Positions 1-5,656 of a stretch of 10,743 nt of DNA are shown here, piece after piece. Source of the stretch: WTAW01 sp050124775 (GTDB lineage: Bacteria; Acidobacteriota; Aminicenantia; Aminicenantales; Aminicenantaceae); the NCBI GenBank assembly GCA_050124775.1, contig JASFEP010000126.1, positions 1-10,743 of the forward strand, in the 5' to 3' direction. The notes under the pieces were generated by a model that worked only from the letters and a program-made list of their open reading frames with translations, did not search any database and was not told where the DNA came from. How positions within the stretch are numbered: position 1 is the first letter of the stretch; each line of letters begins with the position of its first letter. Position numbers and translations under genes: made by a program.

Positions 1-534
1 GATGGGATCCCCCTTGTGCATTGCGGTGACATTAACCTCGGGAAATTCCAGTATGTAGCTAAGGTCTCAAATCCTTATGTGTATTCCTGGGTGATGAATA
101 ACTATTGGGTCACGAATTTCCGTGCCAGCCAGCAGGGTGAATTCAAGTGGAAATATTTTTTAACATCCACAAAAAACACAACCAACTCATATGCCACTCG
201 ATTCAGTTGGAATTCAAGAGTTCCCCTGCTCACCAGAGTTTTTCCTCCCGGTCAATCTTCACAATTTCCCCTTACGCAGTCCCTGCTAAAAGTCGATGCA
301 GAAAATGTCCTTCTCGTGAGTGCTAAACCCTCTCAGGACGGAGAAAACATCATCTTGCATCTTCGTGAGATAGAGGGGAAAGTTTCTAAATTGAGCGTCG
401 CCTTGCCACTCATGGATACCAGGAGACAACTCATGACCGAGGTCAATGTCATAGAAGAGATCATCGGAGATCCTCAGGAGTCAATCCTCATCAATCCCTG
501 GGAATCAAAGTTCGTGAAACTGAGCGATCGCTGA
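1..534 (+). CDS. GH38-type alpha-mannosidase-like glycosidase, C-terminal part (5' cut by window edge)
   Basis: The frame is open from base 1, so this is only the last 177 residues of a larger protein. What remains looks like the C-terminal beta-sandwich of glycoside hydrolase family 38 and related enzymes. A stretch reading YSWVMNNYWVTNFRASQQGE is followed by an F/W-rich beta segment ending in YFLTS; family members carry a similar 'MNN-W-TN-A-Q-G' signature near their ends. The protein closes with NPWESKFVKL, like the usual final strand of these sandwiches. The catalytic (beta/alpha)7 domain with its zinc and nucleophile Asp would lie upstream, so substrate and activity cannot be judged here. 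It ends in TGA and converges on the minus-strand msrBA gene. The family call rests on motif memory, and the enzyme could be a non-mannosidase GH38-like glycosidase. Confidence 0.7.
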   Translation, partial: DGIPLVHCGDINLGKFQYVAKVSNPYVYSWVMNNYWVTNFRASQQGEFKWKYFLTSTKNTTNSYATRFSWNSRVPLLTRVFPPGQSSQFPLTQSLLKVDAENVLLVSAKPSQDGENIILHLREIEGKVSKLSVALPLMDTRRQLMTEVNVIEEIIGDPQESILINPWESKFVKLSDR

Positions 535-542
535 GTATGCCC

Positions 543-578
543 AGTTGAAATTTATGATATTAATAAATTCGCTCAACT
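543..578. terminator. AT-rich hairpin between convergent genes
   Basis: AGTTGA (543-548) pairs with TCAACT (573-578), and AATTTAT (549-555) pairs with ATAAATT (563-569). This gives a 13-bp stem with a 3-nt bulge and a 7-nt loop. It sits in the 75-bp gap between the GH38-type gene and msrBA, where a two-way terminator would be expected. No strong T-run follows on either strand, so it is a weak candidate. Confidence 0.35.
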
Positions 579-609
579 TCAGATCAGAATCAATCTCGGC
601 AGTTCAAAC

Positions 610-1644
610 TCAGTACTTTTTCCTCATTTTTTCGTAGTACTTCTGATGATATTCTTCGGCTTTGTAGAATTCCGAATAGGGAACGACTTGAGTCGCTATG
701 GGTTTTTTATAACGTCCCGATGTGTTTAGCTCTTCGATGACCTTGAGCGCGGTGTTTTTCTGGGTGTCATCATGATAAAAGATAGCCGACCTGTATTGCG
801 ACCCCACATCGAGCCCTTGTCTGTTAATCTGGGTGGGATCGTGGGACTTGAAGAAAAAGTCCACAAGCTCTTCATAGGTTATTTTTGTGGGATCATAGAC
901 AATGTGTATGGCTTCGGCATGGCCCGTTCGATCTGAACAAACTTGTTTGTAAGTGGGATTTTTTGTCTCGCCGCCCGTATAGCCGACCGCTGTGGAGAGA
1001 ACGCCCTTCAACTGGCCGAATTTGTACTCCACTCCCCAGAAACATCCGGCGGCGAAAGTGGCCGTTTTCGACACGGATTTTTTCTCCGGATTATTCTCCT
1101 GACCTTTGGAAGCAGCTGCGGATACAGTATCTTCCGGTGCGAAATCCAGGGCCACGGAATTGATACAGAAGTGTTTATGAGTAGGGGGAGGCCCATCGTC
1201 GAACACATGACCGAGATGCGAACCGCAAACGGCGCACCTCACCTCGGTCCTCTTCATCATAAGGGAATAATCCGCTTTGTATTCGACATGGGATTCGTCG
1301 ATCGCCGCAGTGAAACTCGGCCATCCCGTCCCATGATCGTATTTGGTTTCGGAACTGAAAAGGGGAGTCCCACAGGCGCCACACGTATAAATCCCCTCTT
1401 CGAAAAAATCATCATATTTCCCTGTGAAAGCCCGCTCCGTCCCGCTTTTTCGCAGAACGCGGAATTGCTCCGGCGTCAATATCTTTTTCCACTCTTCCTC
1501 TGATTTTGCGACTTTTTTAACCATGGTGTTATCTCCATCCATAAGCAGTTCGGTAGATGCATCGTCATTGGCTTTCGATGTCACGATGTTCCATCCTATG
1601 AACAGGATCAGGATCACAATGACGCCGCCGATCTTTTGACTCAT
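610..1644 (-). CDS. msrBA: membrane-anchored methionine sulfoxide reductase MsrB-MsrA fusion
   Basis: This 344-residue protein repairs both diastereomers of methionine sulfoxide: MsrB reduces the R form and MsrA the S form. Residues 5-21 form a hydrophobic signal anchor with only one Lys before it, so the enzyme probably sits on the outer face of the inner membrane. MsrB spans about 46-170, with zinc-site cysteines 88, 91, 137 and 140 (CGAC, CAVC) and catalytic Cys160 in HFCINS. MsrA spans about 193-344, with catalytic Cys201 in GCFWG. The usual MsrB resolving cysteine in 'CGWPSF' is Thr106 here, and the MsrA domain lacks the C-terminal resolving cysteines of the E. coli enzyme; Cys236 matches its non-essential VCSG cysteine. 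The B-then-A order is the reverse of the common MsrA-MsrB fusion. AGGAGGT lies 3 nt before the ATG. It is divergent from msrP. Confidence 0.95.
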   Translation of the reverse strand: MSQKIGGVIVILILFIGWNIVTSKANDDASTELLMDGDNTMVKKVAKSEEEWKKILTPEQFRVLRKSGTERAFTGKYDDFFEEGIYTCGACGTPLFSSETKYDHGTGWPSFTAAIDESHVEYKADYSLMMKRTEVRCAVCGSHLGHVFDDGPPPTHKHFCINSVALDFAPEDTVSAAASKGQENNPEKKSVSKTATFAAGCFWGVEYKFGQLKGVLSTAVGYTGGETKNPTYKQVCSDRTGHAEAIHIVYDPTKITYEELVDFFFKSHDPTQINRQGLDVGSQYRSAIFYHDDTQKNTALKVIEELNTSGRYKKPIATQVVPYSEFYKAEEYHQKYYEKMRKKY

Positions 1645-1678
1645 GATACCTCCTAAATTACATAAAGCCTATAAACAA

Positions 1679-1707
1679 AGTATAGTTTAAGCTGTTAAAT
1701 GTGTCAA
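1679..1707 (-). promoter_or_regulatory. sigma70-type promoter of msrBA
   Basis: On the minus strand TTGACA (1702-1707) is a perfect -35 box. It is followed after exactly 17 nt by TATACT (1679-1684), five of six to the consensus -10. Transcription would start near 1672, leaving a leader of about 27 nt that contains the AGGAGGT ribosome site. This is the best promoter match in the window. Confidence 0.75.
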
Positions 1708-1725
1708 TATGCGAACAAATGAGCA

Positions 1726-1737
1726 AATGATATCATT
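1726..1737. promoter_or_regulatory. 12-bp perfect palindrome between the two msr promoters
   Basis: AATGATATCATT is its own reverse complement. It lies 19 nt upstream of the msrBA -35 box and 30 nt upstream of the msrP -35 box, a sensible place for an operator acting on both genes. No regulator is encoded beside it and I do not recognise the site, so a regulatory role is inference. Confidence 0.35.
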
Positions 1738-1760
1738 CGTCTGAAGGTCCCTCCAGACGA
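1737..1760. promoter_or_regulatory. 24-bp dyad upstream of the msrP promoter
   Basis: TCGTCTG (1737-1743) and CAGACGA (1754-1760) are exact inverted copies. An inner AGG/CCT pair continues the symmetry after one mismatch. The centre lies about 54 bp before the predicted msrP start of transcription, a position typical for an activator site. It abuts the 12-bp palindrome on its left. It could also be chance or a former repeat. Confidence 0.4.
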
Positions 1761-1766
1761 TCGCCT

Positions 1767-1795
1767 TTGACGTCACACCGGGGTTGTGATATATA
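1767..1795 (+). promoter_or_regulatory. sigma70-type promoter of msrP
   Basis: TTGACG (1767-1772) and TATATA (1790-1795) are spaced by 17 nt; a TATAAT at 1792-1797 overlaps but with a 19-nt spacer. Transcription would start near 1802. That makes the upstream ATG at 1800 unusable for normal initiation and supports the start at 1836. Confidence 0.6.
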
Positions 1796-1823
1796 ATCGA
1801 TGGGAAAAATCCTTGAATTGGGC

Positions 1824-1829
1824 AGGAGG
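1824..1829 (+). promoter_or_regulatory. ribosome binding site that fixes the msrP start
   Basis: A perfect AGGAGG lies 6 nt before ATG 1836. It sits inside the longer in-frame reading that begins at ATG 1800, which has no ribosome site of its own and coincides with the predicted transcription start. Confidence 0.75.
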
Positions 1830-1835
1830 ATGACC

Positions 1836-2786
1836 ATGCTCATCAAAAAGGTAAAGGCAATCAAATATTCGGAAGTCACCGATAAAAAGCTCTATATGGA
1901 TCGCCGCCAATTCATAGCCGGTTCAACCTCGCTGGCTGCCAGCGGCCTTTTCTCCGTGCACTCGTACCCGCAGAAGGAATCCCTGCGGGGGCAAAAACTT
2001 CCGGTCGCAAAGAAAGGCGCCTATGCTGTCGATGAAAAATTGACTCCTTACGATGAAGCCACGACTTATACAAATTTTTATGAATTCTCAACCGGCAAGA
2101 GATCCGTCCAGCGGCTCAGTCGCGATTTCCGCACACGGCCCTGGTCTCTATCCGTAGAAGGATTGGTCGAGGAAAAGAAAAATTTCGACATCGACGAGCT
2201 CATCGGTATGTTCCCGCTGGAAGAGCGGATCTATCGATGGCGTTGCGTGGAGGCATGGTCCATGGTCATTCCATGGGTAGGATTTCCTTTGGCGGAGTTT
2301 GTCAAGAAGTGCAGTCCGACATCGAAGGCCCGATTTGTCCAGTTCGAGACTGTTTATGCCCCTGAACAAATGCCGGGCCAGCGCACGCGAGTTCTCGATT
2401 GGCCGTATACGGAAGGCTTGCGGTTGGACGAGGCTAATCATCCCCTCGCACTCGTGGCCGTTGGCCTTTATGGGGAGGTTCTTCCGAATCAGAATGGAGC
2501 GCCCATCCGGATCGTCATCCCATGGAAGTATGGCTTCAAAAGCGGCAAGTCCATCGTGAAAATTCGATTTGTCGAAAAGATGCCAAAGACTTCCTGGAGG
2601 AAAGCCAATCCCAGAGAATACGGATTCTATGCTAACGTAAATCCCGATGTGCGGCATCCCCGTTGGAGCCAGGCAAAGGAGCGTCGGATCGGAGAGGAGG
2701 GGCGACGCCCGACTTTGATGTTCAACGGATACGCGGATGAGGTCGGTCACCTCTATTCGGGCATGGACCTGAAAAAGAACTATTGA
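1836..2786 (+). CDS. msrP: MsrP (YedY) periplasmic molybdenum methionine sulfoxide reductase, catalytic subunit
   Basis: This 316-residue protein closely follows E. coli MsrP, which has 334. It uses a molybdopterin cofactor to reduce protein-bound methionine sulfoxide in the periplasm. A Tat signal is visible: MDRRQFIAG at about 22-30 (Arg23-Arg24), then a short hydrophobic stretch. Cofactor-site sequences are intact: NFYEF near 80, the molybdenum-ligating Cys137 in RWRCVEAWSMV, YAPEQMPGQ, NGAPIRIVIPWKYGFKSGKS near 220-240, and the closing FNGYAD and LYSGMDL segments. The start at 1836 was chosen because it has AGGAGG at 6 nt and a promoter just upstream; reading from ATG 1800 would add 12 residues. 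In Proteobacteria MsrP is paired with the haem membrane protein MsrQ, but no msrQ follows here. It is divergent from msrBA, which points to shared control. Confidence 0.95.
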   Translation: MLIKKVKAIKYSEVTDKKLYMDRRQFIAGSTSLAASGLFSVHSYPQKESLRGQKLPVAKKGAYAVDEKLTPYDEATTYTNFYEFSTGKRSVQRLSRDFRTRPWSLSVEGLVEEKKNFDIDELIGMFPLEERIYRWRCVEAWSMVIPWVGFPLAEFVKKCSPTSKARFVQFETVYAPEQMPGQRTRVLDWPYTEGLRLDEANHPLALVAVGLYGEVLPNQNGAPIRIVIPWKYGFKSGKSIVKIRFVEKMPKTSWRKANPREYGFYANVNPDVRHPRWSQAKERRIGEEGRRPTLMFNGYADEVGHLYSGMDLKKNY

Positions 2787-2804
2787 TGCCGCAAATAATA
2801 GAGA

Positions 2805-2838
2805 ACCGGAAAAGGTTTTGTTACTCCGGTGAGATTTT
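2805..2838. terminator. possible weak terminator after msrP
   Basis: ACCGGA (2805-2810) and TCCGGT (2825-2830) form a 6-bp stem with a 14-nt loop, followed on the plus strand by GAGATTTTTA. It lies between the convergent msrP and methyltransferase genes and could serve both directions. The stem is short, so the call is weak. Confidence 0.35.
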
Positions 2839-2850
2839 TAGTCCAATTCC

Positions 2851-3384
2851 TTACTGTCTTTGAGCTTCGATAGTAACACCCCGGGCCTCTCGATTGTTCA
2901 TGGTGGTGAAGGGACGGATTTTCCACCTCAGGATGCGGAAATTGTGGAGGAGTTCTTTCAATTCGTCTTCCCCCGAATGCCGGAATATCCCTCCTGAATC
3001 CGATTCGAATATCCCATGTGTTCCGTATTTTTTTTCCCCTTCCAAATACTTTGTCCGATGGTAATCGTCACTGCTGATAAGGAAGCACGAAAGGAAAAAA
3101 ACCCCCTCCTTTTTTAGTAGCCTGCGGATTTCATCGAAGAGATGTATTCGTTTTGAATCCTCGAGGATGTATGAGAGCACACCGATCGAAAAAACTGCAT
3201 CGAAGCTTTCATCTTTGAATGGCGCCTGTTCTCCCTTTCCACAGACCGAAGGAAAGTGCCCCCTTCGAAGAAAACGAAAATCAGGCTCCAGCCCAAGAAC
3301 GTGCCTGAAGCCTTTTCCCTTTAGGTATTCGAGAAGTCGCCCATAACCGGAGCCGATATCCAGGAGGATTTTCCCGCGACCCAA
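2851..3384 (-). CDS. class I SAM-dependent methyltransferase, probably lacking its native N-terminus
   Basis: The core of a small class I methyltransferase is clear. Motif I is LLDIGSGYG at about 7-15, an acidic GLEPD follows the second strand, PFKDESFDAVFSIGVLSYI is motif II with the next strand, and a RRLLKKEGVFFLSCF strand follows. The C-terminus, ending VTIEAQRQ, looks natural. The target cannot be named. The start is uncertain: TTG at 3384 is the only plausible start codon near motif I, has no ribosome site, and leaves only 6 residues before motif I. The same frame stays open for 25 more codons back to the peptidase stop at 3460, with protein-like content but no ATG or GTG. The gene may have lost its 5' end, use TTG, or depend on coupling to the peptidase. 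At 177 residues it is short for the family. Confidence 0.65.
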   Translation of the reverse strand: MGRGKILLDIGSGYGRLLEYLKGKGFRHVLGLEPDFRFLRRGHFPSVCGKGEQAPFKDESFDAVFSIGVLSYILEDSKRIHLFDEIRRLLKKEGVFFLSCFLISSDDYHRTKYLEGEKKYGTHGIFESDSGGIFRHSGEDELKELLHNFRILRWKIRPFTTMNNREARGVTIEAQRQ

Positions 3385-3459
3385 ATCATTCAGGCAGTCG
3401 AAATCCGCGATCGGCGCTGAAAACTTTTTTGTCGGTACGTTCAGTTGTCGCTCAAGATT

Positions 3460-5253
3460 TTATTTGTTCGCCAATGTGAAAGCCGTGAGATACGTGATGC
3501 GGATGATCTTTTCCATGAGATCGGGGCTCACCTTTTCCACTGAATCCGTGGGCTGGTGATAATCTTCGGTCATGGCCGCGATGAAAAAGGCCCAAGGGAT
3601 GCCACTCATAGCGAAGGGAGCATGATCGCTCCCGCCCATTCCCTCGCTGGATGCGCGCATGCTCAAGTGAAGACCGACATAGTTGTTGTTTTCCCGTATG
3701 ATAGTTCCCAGGTCGGGAGTATCCGCATCGTATGAGAGACTGACAAATTTCTTCTCATCGATCTTCTCCAGTGCCTCCTTGGGCATTCTTTCCCCGAACA
3801 TCCGGGCCATCATCCCGATCCGTTTCTTTTCGTAGGTACGGCTGATCATATCGAGGTTCAGGTTGCAATAGGTTTTTTCAATAAAGGGATGGACCACATA
3901 GTACCTCGAGCCGAGGAGTCCTTTTTCTTCACCCGTCCAGAGAGCGAACACGATGGATCTTTTGGGCTTGACGGGGTTCTTGGCGAAAGCCTCTGCGATC
4001 TCCATAACTCCGACAGAACCGGATCCGTCATCGTCCGCGCCGTTGAAGATATAATCTCCTCGCATGCCCAGATGGTCCAGATGGGCACCGATCACGATCG
4101 CTTCCTTCTTCAATTCCGGATCGGACCCTTCTATGTAACCCAGAACGTTCATACTGTTGATGAGTTTGGTCTTGGCCGTGGTCTTGACGGTGAATCTCAT
4201 CCCCGCAAGTGGCATAGACTGGGGTTGGAGTGTTTTTTCGATCTTACCCTTGAGAGTGTCCACATCCTGATCGACAAAACCCAGGATCTGATTGGCCATC
4301 TCTCTGGTTATGCGAATCGTTGCCACTGAATCCCAGGGCATGCGAAGGCCTCTACCTTCCATGAGCGAGATCCTTCGGCGATCGCCGGGAATTATGGGCT
4401 GATCGTCGTATATTTTTTCTCTGTCCAGAGCCTGACGTGCCACGTCGGGATTATCCTCAGGAGAGTTTTCGACAAGAAGGACACCTAAGGCCCCAAGATC
4501 CGTGGCGAGTTTAGTTTTAGGATTCGTCATCCGTCGCATGCGGCGGCGCTCCGGGTAGTACTTCTTTTTCAGCTCGCCTTTATTGAACGGAGACTCGGGA
4601 TCATCTTTTCCTGGGGCTTCGGTGAGCATCATGACAAACTTGCCCTCGACATCCAGATTCTTATACTCGTCGAACTTTAGAGATTCCTCCTGTATCCCGT
4701 ATCCCACGAAAACCACCGGAGCGCTCAGGGATTGTGAGCCGGACGAAAAATAGCTGTAATCGATGTTTGGCCGGAATGAACGGGTCTTTTTCAACTGGCC
4801 TTTCTGCCATTCGACGAGGGCCATTCCGTCCGTTTCCAACGTCTCCCTAAGAGGGATATTCTGGAAGTAACTTCTTTTGGTTCTTTGGGGTGTTTGACCG
4901 CCCATCATCATCCTGCGAAAATCCATGCGGGGCCGGACCATGTCTCCGGCAGGTTTGATACCCCAGAGTTCGAACATGGTCGCCCCATAAAGGGCGGCGA
5001 TGTCATAGCCATCGCTCCCCGTGTCTCTTCCCTCCAGAAGATCGTCGGAGATAAACTTCAGGTATGTGACGGCATCTTTCCCGGTGATGGATTCGAAGCC
5101 CACTTTTACGTCCTCGGGGACGGGCTGGGTCTCATTAACAAGAGAAAAATTGGCTAATGGATCGGGTTTCTCCTCTTCCTTGGCCTCTTGTGCCGGGGAG
5201 ACCGAGAAGACCAAAAGACATAAGACTGCGAAAGAGATTAAAAATTTTTTCAT
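3460..5253 (-). CDS. secreted M28-family zinc aminopeptidase
   Basis: This 597-residue exported metallopeptidase probably removes N-terminal amino acids from peptides outside the cytoplasm. A Sec signal peptide (MKKFLISFAVLCLLVFSVSP) ends near residue 21. A region at about 175-330 with FVGYGI and a later DLGALGVLLVEN resembles the PA (lid) insertion seen in many M28 enzymes. The catalytic domain from about 365 holds the expected co-catalytic zinc set: His391 in GAHLDH, an Asp in the ADDDGSGS cluster (408-410), general base Glu442 and ligand Glu443 in TGEEKGLLGS, Asp468 in LNLDM, and His566 in DYHQPTDS. All are present, so it should be active. Start 5253 was chosen because AGGAGG sits 6 nt upstream; the ATG at 5259 directly abuts it. 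The exact substrate is unknown. Confidence 0.94.
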   Translation of the reverse strand: MKKFLISFAVLCLLVFSVSPAQEAKEEEKPDPLANFSLVNETQPVPEDVKVGFESITGKDAVTYLKFISDDLLEGRDTGSDGYDIAALYGATMFELWGIKPAGDMVRPRMDFRRMMMGGQTPQRTKRSYFQNIPLRETLETDGMALVEWQKGQLKKTRSFRPNIDYSYFSSGSQSLSAPVVFVGYGIQEESLKFDEYKNLDVEGKFVMMLTEAPGKDDPESPFNKGELKKKYYPERRRMRRMTNPKTKLATDLGALGVLLVENSPEDNPDVARQALDREKIYDDQPIIPGDRRRISLMEGRGLRMPWDSVATIRITREMANQILGFVDQDVDTLKGKIEKTLQPQSMPLAGMRFTVKTTAKTKLINSMNVLGYIEGSDPELKKEAIVIGAHLDHLGMRGDYIFNGADDDGSGSVGVMEIAEAFAKNPVKPKRSIVFALWTGEEKGLLGSRYYVVHPFIEKTYCNLNLDMISRTYEKKRIGMMARMFGERMPKEALEKIDEKKFVSLSYDADTPDLGTIIRENNNYVGLHLSMRASSEGMGGSDHAPFAMSGIPWAFFIAAMTEDYHQPTDSVEKVSPDLMEKIIRITYLTAFTLANK

Positions 5254-5259
5254 TTGCAT

Positions 5260-5266
5260 CCTCCTT
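5260..5266 (-). promoter_or_regulatory. ribosome binding site that fixes the peptidase start
   Basis: AAGGAGG on the minus strand touches the ATG at 5259 with no spacing, and lies 6 nt before the in-frame ATG at 5253. The second ATG is therefore the likely start. Confidence 0.7.
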
Positions 5267-5341
5267 TAAGCAAATCAGTGAAATTGGTTTGAATATATAT
5301 AGAGACATTTTTTATGAATGATTGAGGTAATTTAATCATCG

Positions 5342-5370
5342 AATATAACATATACGCGGAAACGACACAA
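5342..5370 (-). promoter_or_regulatory. candidate promoter of the M28 peptidase
   Basis: On the minus strand TTGTGT (5365-5370) is a weak -35 box, followed at 17 nt by a good -10 box, TATATT (5342-5347). It would give a leader of about 80 nt. An alternative AT-rich -10 lies nearer the gene around 5295. Confidence 0.35.
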
Positions 5371-5542
5371 CATCGAAAGATCCTTAAATCTTGGGTTTAG
5401 ATATTGTTAGACGTGCCTATCGGAATAAACTTCCCGACTGGTTTTCCCTAACAGCCCAATCCAATACGTGTGAGGCCAATTCCCCGAGTTAAGCAATAGA
5501 CTTTATATTTATAAAGCGGTGCGTTCGGGGAGGGGCCCTTGA
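5371..5542. other. gene-free spacer upstream of the peptidase
   Basis: I see no convincing coding frame, RNA gene or terminator here. The only structure noted is an AT-rich dyad, CTTTATA-TT-TATAAAG (5501-5516), perfect over 7 bp per arm. Together with the promoter to its left and a doubtful 28-codon ORF to its right, this accounts for the roughly 400-bp gap between the peptidase and the amidohydrolase. Confidence 0.5.
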
Positions 5543-5629
5543 TCAGAATTTTTCTCGAATGTTTTGTTCGCTGAACGATGTTCTATCGAAACCTTTCTCG
5601 ATGATGTGATCGCGAATAGGCCTCTCCAT
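5543..5629 (-). CDS. possible 28-residue small ORF after the amidohydrolase
   Basis: An ATG at 5629 opens 28 codons (beginning MERPIRDHIIEKG, ending IREKF) and stops at TGA. It lies 27 nt after the amidohydrolase stop on the same strand. An AGGGG is present 5 nt before the ATG. The peptide is charged and hydrophilic, with no recognised motif. It could be a real small gene, a decayed gene end, or chance; chance is quite possible at this length. Confidence 0.22.
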   Translation of the reverse strand: MERPIRDHIIEKGFDRTSFSEQNIREKF

Positions 5630-5656
5630 CGAATCCCCTAGAGAGAATAGAATCTT

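Noticed and set aside
943..1503. Plus-strand open frame of 186 codons opposite msrBA
   Set aside because: It is a shadow of the MsrB/MsrA coding strand, with no family features and no ribosome site.
2148..2750. Minus-strand open frame of 200 codons opposite msrP
   Set aside because: It lies wholly inside the well supported msrP gene and its translation shows no recognisable domain.
2787..2850. Missing msrQ just after msrP
   Set aside because: The 64-bp gap and the following opposite-strand gene leave no room for it; nothing in the window resembles the haem membrane subunit.
5501..5516. CTTTATA-TT-TATAAAG dyad as an operator
   Set aside because: It is pure AT-rich symmetry more than 100 bp from the peptidase promoter and is common by chance in such sequence.
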